Under the pieces are notes generated by a model that saw only the letters and a program-made list of their open reading frames with translations, ran no database searches and had not been told where the DNA came from. Position numbers and translations under genes: made by a program. 64,000 nt of DNA from Boswellia sacra (lineage: Eukaryota; Streptophyta; Magnoliopsida; Sapindales; Burseraceae), in NCBI GenBank assembly GCA_013180625.2, contig SNVD02010585.1:248001-312000 (forward strand). The letters run 5' to 3'. Shown here one piece after another: positions 10,373-21,697 of this stretch; positions within the stretch are counted from its first letter, which is position 1, and each line of letters starts with the position of its first letter.

Positions 10373-12622
10373 TTAAGGAATTTTTCCACTTTACTGCGAA
10401 ACGAGCATGCCATTTTGGTTCGTTGGTTTTCAAATGATGCTGTTGGTGAAATAGATGGTATGTAGCTGATCTTGATGATAAAGGGTTTACCTTAATTTTT
10501 GTTGTTCAGGTGTCTACTAGCGTTGTCCAATCAGTACACCAACCAACAATTTTGGGGATGGGCTCTTATTTTCCCTCTCTGGTATCAATCATGTAATAGA
10601 TATTTCACTTTTCAGATCTTTTAAAGCTCTGCCGTCATGGTTATGTGCCTGTGGAGAGGGAAAGGGTCTTCAACTCAACCTGCAATATTGCTGTAAGTGA
10701 AGCCATCTCTTCTTTTGAAAATTAAGCAATAAATACTGACAATAATTGGGGCCTCTGGAAAGCACTTTTTCCATTTATTATCTGGACATGTCTATGCAAC
10801 TCCTCGCTTACTATTAGGTTTTGTAAGTAAGTTGGAATAGAATCATTTGGTAGATACTTGTCTGTAGATATCATCATTGGGTGTATTCAAGAAAAATCTT
10901 TCGACTACAACAAGAATGGTAGGAAATCCAATGGCCAGGTCCAGTAAGGTATTTGCATGGTATGTTGTCCAATTCTTCATCACTTTCTTCTCACTTTTGA
11001 GTCAAATTTTTTCTTGATGATTTCTGGAGACCTGAAATTTTCATTGTTCATCATGCAGTTCACAGGTACAAGCAAGGAGGGGGTTTTCATCTGATTCAGG
11101 TACAGCTTGTAGCTTTTCTTAAGAGCCCTCATATTATTGATTTTGTAGCTTTTCTGCTTTAATGTAATCTTAAGCGTTCATTTTCAAAGAAAAACCTTTA
11201 CGGTTTTTTATACGTGTCTTTTTATTTTATCTTTATCCTTCTGTAGGTTTCTTACTTTCATACTGGTGAGATAGTTCTTTTTGTAAATATCTCTTTTCAA
11301 ATTTAATAAAGTGTCTAAAGTTTCTTATAGAAAAATGTTACTAAATGTGATGGGCCCTTTACTGCATTTCTATACAGCTTGAACCATATTATTGCCAAGA
11401 GGATAGGTCATTTTGCTGCTCTTCATTTTCATCTGTGCTTTAAATTAGTATGCTGCCATGATTAATTTCCTTCATTTTGGTTCTACCTTGCTAGCATTTT
11501 GTACTTCCAACAGAGTTATGGAACATTGTCCTCCAAGCTATGATGTTCTTTTGTTTGTCTTTGAAAATGTTGTTAAATGGTTGAATCAAGAATCAAATTA
11601 GTTTTACTGTTTCTCTTTTTCAGATTCAACACTTGCCTTGTCATTTCTAGGAGTTATTCCTTTTGATTTTTGGTTCAAATTGGTTAGATTATATTTGCAT
11701 GCCTCCTTATTCTGTGTGCTAATGATTCTTGGAAAATTATCTTTCAGATCTTCCTCCACACCAAGAGATTGGGATGCCCTCTCTTTCACCCACAATGCAA
11801 GAGGCGTGTACCTATGTTAACCCTTGTACTGAAGTTATGGCATGCTAGGTTAGTTGTTTCTAGCTGAGTGATTTTTTCATTAATGCAGGGTAATATTGCC
11901 AGGTGGTTGAAGAAAGAAGGTGATAAAGTTTCTCCTGGTGAAGTACTCTGTGAAGTTGAAACCGTATGTTCCTTGTGCTGTTTATTACTCAAATTTCAGC
12001 ACTGAATGAAATCTTGGATTTATCTGCGTTGCTCACCTTGGAAATATGACATATACTTTTACATCTGACATTGGCAGGATAAAGCTACAGTTGAGATGGA
12101 ATGCATGGAGGAGGGTTATCTTGCCAAGATAATAAAGGGAGATGGGTCAAAAGAAATTAAAGTTGGTGAGGTAATGCTTTTATCTGGGATACTTGTATGC
12201 ATATACACTGTTCAATTTTACATCTCTTGGTACGGATGCTTGAAATAAGAGTTGGTGAAGGTAGTGATCTTATCTGGCAAATGTTTGTGCGCATCTGTTC
12301 TCAACTTTTCTTTGGGGAATTGAAGGAAGGGATGTTTTAAGTATGGGAATGATGTAGTGTTTGTGCTATAATGTAGATCATTGCAATTACTGTTAAAGAT
12401 GAGGAGGACATCGCCAAGTTTAAAGATTACACTCCTAAAGGATCAGATTCTGCTGCTGCTGCAGATAAGGAGCCTTCTTCTCCTCCTCCACCACCCAAGG
12501 AGGAGGTGGTTGAAAAACCAGTCAGTTCACCATAACCAAAGACCTCCAAGCCCAGTGCAGCTACTTCTGAAGATCGCATTTTTGCCAGTCCTCTTGCACG
12601 AAAATTGGCTGAAGAGCATAAT
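10373..12622 (+). pseudogene. Captured 5' part of mitochondrial pyruvate dehydrogenase E2 (dihydrolipoamide acetyltransferase)
   Basis: The parent enzyme moves acetyl groups to CoA in the mitochondrial pyruvate dehydrogenase complex. Nine exons join in a consistent phase: 10373-10457, 10510-10581, 10615-10692, 10868-10959, 11059-11099, 11748-11803, 11889-11963, 12078-12170 and 12377-12622. They encode a mitochondrial targeting region (LRNFSTLLRNEHAILVRWFS), a region ending RRGFSSDSDLPPHQ, the lipoyl domain (EIGMPSLSPTM, then CEVETDKATVEME with the lipoylated Lys in TDKAT), a Pro-rich linker, and the start of the E1/E3-binding domain (FASPLARKLAEEHN). The catalytic domain is absent. Two in-frame stops break it: TAG in exon 2 (near 10519) and TAA at 12533-12535, where Glu would be expected. 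The intron after 11803 starts GC, not GT. The first exon of the gene was not found. Confidence 0.85.
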
Positions 12623-12658
12623 GTTAGTCATATTAAATGCTATCTTTGACATTTTTAG

Positions 12659-12754
12659 GACAACAGTAGGATGTTATATGATGGAGCAGTATAAAAGAGC
12701 TCCTTTTGGTCAACTAAGTCCCTATGTTTTTGTTGTAGCTGATGCATTGTACAG
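12659..12754 (+). pseudogene. Captured exon of a plant myosin motor domain
   Basis: After an acceptor-like ...TTTTTAG, an open frame reads YMMEQYKRAPFGQLSP and then YVFVVADALYR, ending at a GT donor at 12755. The pattern (Y/H)MMEQYKG.PFGELSPHVFAVAD.AYR is highly characteristic of the N-terminal motor of plant class VIII and XI myosins. Only this exon is present. It follows the E2 exon by 36 bases, so the capture junction lies between 12622 and 12659. The sequence after 12755 to about 13080 may be myosin intron. A partial exon cannot make a motor, so this is a passenger fragment. Confidence 0.75.
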
Positions 12755-13094
12755 GTGTGTCAAAGCTTGCATGTTTTTGCAAGTGTTGAGTGCTGATCTA
12801 TGACTACAATTTATTTTTGTCTATGAGTTATATCTAAAGCAAACATATTAAATTGGTAGCTAATCATAATTTAGAAACAGTTATCTAGGATTATCTTTTG
12901 TTTCTTGCTTTGCCTTACTGCTTTGATTTGGATTAGGACTATGACTTATTATTTTGTATACAAATATATTCTTATGGATTCAATGAATTATTTGAAAACG
13001 AAAATAGGTTCCAAAAAATTTTGGTTATGGATGCATTTAATTGCTTGAAAACGAAAAGAGGTTCCAATAAATTTTTGTTAAAAAAGATTCTGCA

Positions 13095-13415
13095 CTTTTT
13101 ACGGCGGGCCACGTAACCGCCGTAAATAAATACATAACCTTTTTACAGCGGGTAAGAGACCGCGGTAAATAAGTTAGACCACACTACAATAACATTTTAC
13201 GGCGGGCTTATAAACCGCCGTAAATAAGTTAAACCACACCACAACCATTTACGGTGGGCCACAAGACCGCGGTTAAAGACATTTTACGGCTGGCTAAAAC
13301 CGCAGTAAAAAGACCAACTTTTTTACGGTGCCTCTTTATACGGCAGGCTAAAACCGCCGTTGGACCGCCGTAAAAGACCTTTTACCGCGGTTTTGGCCCG
13401 CCGTAAAAGGTCTAT
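13095..13415. repeat. CACTA subterminal palindrome array
   Basis: About seven near-palindromic units of the form TTTACGGCGGGC...AACCGCCGTAAA occur in the last 330 bases of the Pack-CACTA element. Clear examples start near 13100, 13197, 13246 and 13372. Variants such as ACCGCGGT and GGCTGGC show decay. The matching motif at the left end (TTTACTGCGGGC, 9143-9154) is sparser. Subterminal arrays of this kind bind transposase in CACTA elements. Confidence 0.7.
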
Positions 13416-13425
13416 TTTGTTGTAG

Positions 13426-14544
13426 TATGCTGACAAACATCTTTAAATCTAATATTCCACACCAAACTTGTTAACTGTATCTTTAATTACTTATTTCGTA
13501 TATATCTCCTCTCTAATAGTAGTCATCACTTCCAAAATCTCTCTTTAAATATTACTTAGTAAAACCATATTAACTCTTTTCCTTTCTTGGGAATTAAGTT
13601 AACTAAAACGCTATTAACTCGTCCTTCGATTTCAGGAAACCGGATACACAGACTTGTAGAATAGCTAACTAGCTGCCAAAGACTCTCAATTGGAACATGT
13701 GAATGATCAGCACATATCAAGTAATTGGTTCGAATGCGCACCAGACCACATGCACATGCTAATTAAATCATAACTAGAAACATAATTTTAACAATTAAAA
13801 GAAGGCTTTTGATACATTTCAGGTGTTTATTTATCCTTGATTGTTTTCTTTCGATTTTTCTTACAGTCCTAAACATATCCTAATTTTAATTAGCAAGCTT
13901 CAAAAATATTTATCATCTCTCCCTACCATCAGAAAATTAATTTACCAAAACTTATTATAATTGACTTGATTATAAATATTTAGAATCTCCCAACATTCAT
14001 CAGAATTATTTGATATATATCTCTTTTTCTTTTTTGATGATAAGGATATGAGATAGTTTGAAAAATCTGTGGGAATGTACGTGAAATAATTATCCGAAAT
14101 TAAGTGATGTATTTAATAAATGTTAAGCTAACTTGATCTCTGTATATAAACCATGTTATATACGGATAAGGTAGAATCAAATTAATTAATCTAGGAAAAT
14201 ATAAGTAAGAGATAATTAATACATGATAACAATAAGAGATAATTAATACATGTGCTTCATAATATCAATACATTGTTTGTAAATATTATCATCTGGCCTA
14301 GCAAATGCTTGATTATTTGAACCTAACGCATATGTCTAAGAAGATTAAAAATGATTTGGATAACATTCATACTATATGTACAAGGTTGGTATTTCAAGTG
14401 AGAGGACTGTTGACATGTCAAACTATGTAATTTGCCATATTACACCTCTTTTAATTAATCAATTGACATCGTTTACATCCTCCGTAATTGATCAATTAAC
14501 ATCGTTTATATCCTTCGTTATACATCTTCCATTAATGCAAAGTA
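13426..14544. other. AT-rich intergenic region
   Basis: No gene was recognised. A short tandem duplication of about 33 bp (a TTAATTGATCAATT(G/A)ACATCGTTTA-type unit, split here for brevity) lies at about 14455-14520. Everything else looks featureless. Confidence 0.35.
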
Positions 14545-15166
14545 CTGTTCATCTCCTCAAGTCAGCCATCTCTCTTAACACAGATGGCTTTTTTTCTTTA
14601 TTTATTTTTTTATTTTTTCAGTATGCTTTGTATTAAAATTCAACAAAAGATAACACAAACAAAGAACCAGAGACCTCAAAACCTAGATACAAAAACATTC
14701 ATCTAATCTCGAGGTCAAGTACAAATCAAGTACACAAAACGAGTAAATAGGTTAAAAAAAAAATGTTGATTGTGGTTGTGAAATTACCGACGCTGAAGAT
14801 AACGGGTTTAGGAGGATGGACAGGCATAATTTGACCGCAGATTAAATTGTTTTACCAAAGTTGAATCATCCAACGAAACATGTCTGATTTTTGTAAAGAT
14901 TAACAATAGATGATGAGTTGCTGGGAAAATCACAGAATTGAATAGATTATGAGTTAAGTTTGATTAAGAACTGCGTTAACAGAAGCGGCTGACTTGAGAA
15001 GAAGATGAGCAGTCTGCGAGTGATGTAATTATGCATTAACAGAGTTTGCGTTTGATGTAATCTGCGTTAACAGAGGCGGCTGACTTGAGAAGGAAATTAT
15101 TTGTTTTGCATTTGATCAAATTCTGCATTAACAGAGATGGCTGATTTGAGAAGAAGATGAGCAGTT
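14545..15166. repeat. Inverted and dispersed ~40-bp repeat cluster
   Basis: A unit with the words CTGTTCATC, TCAAGTCAGCC and TTAAC(A/G)CAG stands at 14545-14583. Its reverse complement, with CTGCGTTAACAGAGGCGGC, TGACTTGAGAAG and AAGATGAGCAG, appears at 14971-15013, 15062-15092 and 15123-15166. This may be the remnant of a foldback-type or Mutator-like non-autonomous element. No target duplication could be read. Confidence 0.5.
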
Positions 15167-17694
15167 TGCGTTAACAGAAGACATGAAACTTGCTAATCAA
15201 ATAATGAAGAATGAAGAATTGGACATGACGTCTGAGTCCTTTGGTTTTTCAGCAAGGAGAAAAGATGACTTGCTCCTAATTCCTTCCGCATAGGCCAGGC
15301 TCAAAACGTAATAATTTTTTTAAGTTATTCATTTATCACAATTAAACACACCGTTCTGAGACTAAATATTTTACTAAAAAAAATTAAAAAAAGCAAAACA
15401 TCCTTACAAATTCGAAACATTAGGCGATTTTCATCTTCTTTAACAAGCATTTGGTCAGCAGCACTCTATGATCCAAATTGAGGATGAAAAGCTACAAGAT
15501 TGCAGCAAAGTTGTAACAAAAGACCTTAAGACCTATAATCTAACAACGTTAGAGGCCTTCATGACCGAAATGATGCCTCTTCATCTTCCTCCTCAATTAA
15601 TGTTGGATCTTGGTTCTCCAAAAACGCAGAGTGTATATATATGTATTTGCTTCCCTGCTTTTACCATCAAAGTTCAGAGCTATTTCTTTAAAAAATACTT
15701 TCAAAGATGGCAATGAGAGGATCCGTTTAAACTTGGACTGGATGCTTGTTAAAGAAGAGGAAAAAACGGGACATTGCATGCATTTACAAGTGGAAAAACA
15801 TCTCTACTTTTTAGGCTTAAAATGGCGTGTTTTGATTATAATGAAGGAATTAATAACTTAAATGCATCAATCTTAGCCCTTAAATACTACAAGTGTCATT
15901 TGTCATTGGACATTTAAATTCTTAGGCAAAGTAAGATAGATAGATGATCCATGTTCTAATCATCCCACACACACTTCACAAACATTTACCGAAGAAATTT
16001 CTTGGAAGTGGTTAATATCTTGTGCGTCATATAAAAGTAATCAAGATCAATTACCCAAACATCATTACTTGCCTATTTTAAGTATCATATACATATATAA
16101 CAAATTTGATCAATAGGCATTTTGTAACTGTTACAAGAAATATTATAAGAATGGTTATTATTAGGCCTCACAAATAATGGCCTCGCGGCAAAATTTTATA
16201 TTATTTACTGCTGATTTTTTTCACAGCCAAAAACATTAATCCTGCTTTTACCGCTAATTTTTTGGCATAGTAAATAATACTAGTTTTCATTAAAAGATAT
16301 ATATAAATGTAGCTGTCAAATATAATAATTATTTTTATATTAAATCTAGCAAATACTATATCATTTTATATTAACTAATAATAAATTCAAGTAAAAACTT
16401 TTGAGACATTAATGTAAAAATAAAATTAATTAATATAATATTGTACAACTTTTTCAACTATTCAATTTGAATATATCTACAAAAGTTTTCAACCTATGCT
16501 TCACGGCGGGCAAGATAAACATCTGCGTCAAAATAACACGTTACCATTTTAATTCATCTTTCAATACAAAAAATTAGACTTTTATGCTGAAATTATGTGT
16601 CCATTCCCTCAATGATAAAATTATAATATTCACGCCCTTTCCACACAGTAGCAAATGTCAAGTGCAACGTGCAAACTGGCAGTAACCACACTATATCCAT
16701 ACTAAAAGCAGTCATGGTGCCGTGGTTTAAAAAGAAAATGAACTTCTAAGAAGCTTTAAAATGTCATCATGAAGATTTATTGCTCAACCATAAAAAAATC
16801 AAGTAAGATCCTGTCGTAATGACTAATGCAATTGGAACCTCACCAATAGCTTCAACTAATGGCAGGATCAATTCTGACCTGTGCGAATCCCTTTGACACA
16901 GCTGGACTTACCAGTAAACTTTGTATGCCTCAGCAATGTACATATATACACCCCTAGATAAATGATTAAAAGTTGTTGTTAAAACGCAATCGATTCACTA
17001 AACCTTTGTTAAAGATTTAAGATTTAAAGCTAAACCCCTTTTAAAATAGAAAAAATACAATTTAAATTACTGGACAACGCTTTTTTATTTAAAATGTTAA
17101 GCATTGGAAATTTGTTTGATGAACATGAGAAGCCTGACACAGAGGAGAACTCTGGTAAAGTCAACACGAGCTTGCAGTATTTAGTATATGTGAAAATGTG
17201 GTAATAAATGACTCTGATAGTCCCCACAAGATCACAGTATAGTCCTCACAAGATCACAGTTGCCTAAACAAACAATTGGATAAAATTTTTCAATGTTTAT
17301 TAAATTATTAATTATTTAACTATTATCTGTCTCATAATCTAATTAATTATATAAAATTACTTTTATTATATTTTATTAATATTTATTATTTAATAAATAT
17401 AATGTTTTAGATCATTAATTATATTTTACTAATTTTAATATTCTCTATCTGCCTGAATAATTGGTTAACCTAACTGCTTAAGCATACCACTAGTCTGTCA
17501 CACAGGCTAAAACTACTTCAATTTTATTCTTGAATATAATTCAAAGAAATTGGGGAATGTCTACAGAACAGTTTCATCAACGTAGTGAATAAAAAATGGA
17601 ATCAGTGTTGCGCTAAAATTGCAGCAACTTCAATAAATAAGTTAAAAATCAGATTGATGAAAGACCCTTTAACTAGCTGATCAAGTTTTGAACT
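15167..17694. other. Intergenic region with one unrecognised short open frame
   Basis: At 15468-15716 (+) an 82-codon frame begins MIQIEDEKLQDCSKVVTKDL. Its first 53 residues look more protein-like than the tail, and a candidate exon edge lies near 15631. I do not recognise it. At 16160-16520 AT-rich DNA carries a few words such as CACGGCGGGC, which could be decayed CACTA subterminal sequence. A second short frame at 17092-17206 (+) is also unassigned. The rest shows nothing I can name. Confidence 0.3.
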
Positions 17695-18043
17695 CATAAG
17701 ACAAAAAATTACCAATAATAGTAAGGTAATGAACATGGTAGATAAAAAAAACCTTCCTCTAAGTTGTTTAAGAAAAAAAAAAAAGTCAAAAGTTTTTGTT
17801 TACTAGGGTTTCTAGGATAATAAATATGACATATTGTTTATAATTTTATATTTAATATAATGATATTCTCAAATTTTGAGTGGGTTCGGGTGAAGTAAAC
17901 TAAACCAAAACCAAGCCAACCCATAAAAATTTCAGGTTAACAATACTTTAGCCCAAATAATCTAAAATAAATAGTAAACCCAAGGGATCTTTTAGCCAAC
18001 CCTCACTTTTCAACTCCCTAACCCAAACTTTTAAATTCACTAA

Positions 18044-18841
18044 TGTGGTGTTTGTTTCAATCACTTAACACTTTTTAGATTTAAATACTTAATAGAACTT
18101 AATTTTTATCACTTATTAAGATGTTTGTTTGTTCTTTTAGATATCACTTAAAAAAAATAATAAGTAAATATTTAACATCAATGTGACTTTTTTACCCATG
18201 TAATAGAAAATGTAAAATATTTATATTATGTTTGTTATAATCCTTTAGTCAATAAAATTAAACAAAATTATCAATAGTTATACATTTAATATTTATTAAC
18301 TATATTTTTTAATTATTAAATTTATTTTATTTTATTTAAATTTATTCTTTTTTAGTCATTAACCAAACTTTTTTTTTAAATTAATTATTTTAACTAAAAT
18401 TACCTCATCTTATTTGTTTGTTCATCAATTTCAAATGATTTTTTATCTCTAATTAAATTTTAAAAAATATTTTCTCTCTCCTACAGACCACACCCACCCC
18501 CCGCCTCCCAACCTCTTTTCTTTTTCTACGAAAATTTCTTCCCTGACATTTCTTCCCTCTCCGTCATTTCACCTTTCCTTCTCTCTCTCTCTCTCTCTTT
18601 CAGCTTTTTGTAAATTAATGCAACAAATAAATAACACTGTAGTTGATTATGACGAGGGTAGTTTAGATATTTCTCCATTTTCAGACATTAGGAGTGAAAA
18701 AAAGTGATAAAATTTCACTTTTTGTATTCGGATAATTTTATCTGAAAATAAGTGATTAGATTATAAAACAAACAACCTAAATTTTATAAGCCTCTTAAAT
18801 CTGAATAGATTCAGATATAAGTGGGTGAAACAAACAGCCCC
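18044..18841. mobile_element. Tourist/PIF-Harbinger-like MITE with TAA target duplication
   Basis: The left end is TGTGGTGTTTGTTTC and the right end read inward is GGGGCTGTTTGTTTC. Flanking TAA copies are at 18041-18043 and 18842-18844. Copy B of the segmental duplication has the empty site, TTCAC-TAA-ATTAAAG, with a single TAA at 46880-46882. TSD length, the GTTTGTTT terminal word and the clean empty site all agree with a PIF/Harbinger-derived element. The interior has a (CT)n run near 18580-18600 and no coding region. Confidence 0.8.
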
Positions 18842-20154
18842 TAAGTTAAAGATTTTAAACCGTTATTTTTTTTTTCCATACCCAGTTGATTCCCATCTTA
18901 CCTTTTTAATTTAATACTCAATTTTCATTGCTATTGCCTTAATTTGCACAACTTCTCATAATTTTTTTCATCGCACCCACGAGATCTATCATGTCCTCAA
19001 AGGTTAAGGTTAACTTCTCTTTTTAGTTTGGTTAATTTGTTTATCTACTCATAATGGCTCATGTTTCATGATTATGTATTGGATTTTTGTGCTCATTCTA
19101 TAGAAATTGGAGAATTATTTATGATCTGTTTACTTGTTGGGATAAGTCTTGGTAAGAATGTTTTGAGATTTGAGATCCCAACTTGTTTTTTTTAATGGCC
19201 CTAATTAAATTGACTTTTAGATTTGGAATGCAATTCTGCGGTGCACAATATAGTTTGGTTCAGGCTTACTTCTGACTACATAAGCTACTTTTAGAGCTTG
19301 TTCCGCTTATTAGAAAATTAGAATATGATATTCACGAGGAAACAAGCCTCCCGAATGCACAGTTTTACTTTAAGCTTTTAATTCTTTATTATGGAATAAT
19401 GTTAAATAACATAAGTTGCTTACTCTCCACTAGTAGTTGTCTTGTCCATACACCAAACCAATGCTTTGAGCTAACCTGTTGATATCCTATTTGGTGTAAT
19501 TTCTGGAATAATTTTTTGTTTTGGCACTTTTCGTTAATTTCTTTTTATTTATTCTTTCAGTTCATATCTTAATAATGAAACATGCTGGATGTTATCTGCG
19601 TATATATATGTTTTCATATAAGAAGTTTTCTATCTCAAGATATTCCTATTTCTATAATTTGTAAGATTGTAAATGGTTGTTTATTTGTTTCATAAAGTTT
19701 TCCTTCAAACGTAGTCGTGAAAGGTCATATAATATATGGCTTTTGTGCAATCAGTTAAAAATTGATGGGTCAAAATAAAAAACATTGGTGTATTTAAAAC
19801 TTTTTTGTCCTTTTTAGTAAATTTCATTAAGGCTAAAATTATTTAAAGAAATAAAAATAAAAGTGAGGGATGAAGAGTTGGAAGATGGGGGTTGAATAAA
19901 ACGGCTCTAAACCCAATTCAATCCTCATTTCGGTTTAGTTTGGTTTGGATTTTTGGTTTTTGTTCCATAATTGTACTTAATTGTTATAACGATAATATCG
20001 TTAACATATGCAAACAAATAACCGAGACTTTTATTGTACTTAATGATACATTAGAATCAGCAAACAAACTATCCTGACTCTTTGTAATGACTGTTTACAT
20101 ATTATAACATGAGTACAAAAAAGGGGGTCCGTAGTGATGTTTTGTTAAGGCCAT

Positions 20155-20957
20155 GCAATATGTGGTGGATGATCATGTCCAAATAGTTCTTGTTTTCTTC
20201 TAACTGAAGGAGCACAGCACTCGATCATGTCCAAATCTTCATACTTTATTATGTTGGGAAGTTTCCAGTGCCATCAAAATGATACAGCAACATTGCCAGA
20301 AAAATCTCAATATTCACAACACCAAATGAAATTCCTGAGCATATCCGCTTTCTAGCACAAAACGAAATGAATTCAAAATTATTCCCCTTATAGTCATTAG
20401 GACAATCTAGGAATCTCTCAAGATTAAATATCTCTGGTTCATGAGTCTAATATTGTGGATCCCTTCCCATCGCCTATTGTTTAATAATGACTCTTTTTTT
20501 GGTAGGTATGTTGATTCCATTCATCTCACATCTCTCTTGACTTTCTCTTGGCAGTAACAAAGGAGTGGGAGGGTGGAATCTCAAAGTCTCTTTTATAACT
20601 AGCTTTAAAAAAAGTTGAGTTCATTAATACTTGTTTCATCTGCTTCACTTTCCTCAGCTTGTGCCCTTCTCATCTATCTCAGATTTTTTTACCAGTTCGG
20701 CCATTACCCAATCTACTACAAATCAATCCAAATTTAAATGCTCTCACTTATCTTAGTTAAAGGCTTAAAAAAATAAACTTAATTGGTCTTGACGATTGAT
20801 CTAAATATTTTTGCCAAGGGCTGCCCTTACAGTTATATAAGACCTCGTTGACATTACTTTATCCGTAAGGTTGATTACTGATCTTGCTTTTGAAGCAATA
20901 TGATTAATGAGCTTGGAAATTTGTTCTTCTCTCATTGATCGAAATGATTAGACTTGT
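20155..20957 (-). pseudogene. CYP71-like cytochrome P450 pseudogene A, C-terminal part
   Basis: On the minus strand the sequence reads part of a C-helix region (20820-20957), the I-helix (DWVMAELVKKS-like, near 20690-20720) and the heme region near 20320-20360. The heme motif reads FCARKRICSG where FxxGxRxCxG is expected, so the first Gly is lost while Arg and Cys are kept. Stops and frameshifts occur throughout. The coding stretch between the C-helix exon and the I-helix is missing, and the same loss is seen in copy B. A copia element splits the gene at 20957; the N-terminal remainder is at 26344-26500. Confidence 0.7.
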
Positions 20958-21531
20958 TGTTAGAATTGTGGCTCTTTAGCCATTGTGTGTGTGTGTGTGC
21001 AAGGATCTCACATGGAGTGGGAGTCTTTGTGTTGGAGAGACTTGGGCTTATAAATAAAAGCCAAGTTTTCTCACTTAGTTGTTCCATTAGAAATTCTCCT
21101 CCACCCCCTCTATTTGTAAGGTCTCACATATCAGACCTCATAGTTTAAGGGCCTTTCATTAAGGACCTTAAAGTTTATATTATTTACTTTTTTCCCCTTT
21201 GATTTTGGGTATTTGTAGTATTGCCCAATTGTTTGGGTAATTACAGTTTGGTCCAACTATTTGGGTAATTGCAGTTTGGCCTAATAGTTGTGGTGTTTGT
21301 ATTGTGCCCCAAAAGTTTGTAATTCTCTTTGAAGATAGTGGAAAGTTTCTTCAGCGGCGCCCGAGGACGTAGGTATTTATACCGAACCTCGTTAAATCTT
21401 GGTGTTCTTTCTATTTTGTATTGTTGGTTGATTGGTTGCCTCGTTAGCTGCTATTATATTCAATTATCTAGCATAGTTTGTGGTTGTGCATTTGGTTGTT
21501 CTGTTGATTATCACTTCAGCTGTGCAAAATA
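20958..21531 (+). repeat. 5' LTR of the 20958-26338 copia
   Basis: It starts TGTTAGAATTG and ends near TGTGCAAAATA. It includes a (GT)n run at 20984-20999 and a TATAAATAAAAG box at 21050-21061 that would start transcription. It ends one base before the primer-binding site. Its terminal ACA has mutated to ATA compared with the 3' copy. Confidence 0.88.
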
Positions 21532-21697
21532 ATTGGTATCAAAGCCGAAGGTTTTGGGTAGTTAGTGGCTATTTCATTGAAGCACTTACTACTATTCTGG
21601 GCTGTTGATTTTAGATTGCTAGTTATTGAATATAATAGTTTATTTGGAGCTTGGTTATTGGTGATTTATGTATCGAGCTTATTTGTGAGAGGTAGTA

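Larger units (their letters stand above)
9110..13425. mobile_element. Pack-CACTA element carrying fragments of three host genes
   Basis: The left end is CACTACTAGAAAATG. The right end, read inward, is CTACAACAAAATAG. Both ends lead into the same subterminal word, TTTACTGCGGGC on the left and TTTACGGCGGGC on the right. TAT occurs on the left (9107-9109) and directly after ...TTGTAG on the right (13426-13428). This fits a 3-bp target duplication if the final TG of the right end was lost. Inside are SEC61-beta on the minus strand, pyruvate dehydrogenase E2 exons on the plus strand and a myosin exon on the plus strand. Because introns are retained, capture was from genomic DNA and not from mRNA. 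No transposase was seen. Pack-type CACTA elements with several gene pieces are known in other plants; this combination is not one I recognise. Confidence 0.8.

Noticed and set aside
12381..12803. A single 140-codon plus-strand protein
   Set aside because: It reads the E2 exon out of frame and then the myosin exon in frame. The E2 part makes sense only in another frame, so this is not one gene.
15468..15861. Overlapping open frames as a new gene
   Set aside because: Short, no recognised domain and no supporting splice structure; listed only as an unassigned frame in the intergenic entry.
18870..19010. A first exon starting ATGTCCTCAAAG, conserved in both copies (also near 47030)
   Set aside because: A stop follows within a few codons and no later exon was found; conservation is explained by the segment duplication.
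20954..21148. Open frames in the LTRs (also 25680-25955 and the pair at 21329 and 26136)
   Set aside because: They occur in both LTRs of the same copia and run over LTR signals; they are by-products of the repeated sequence.
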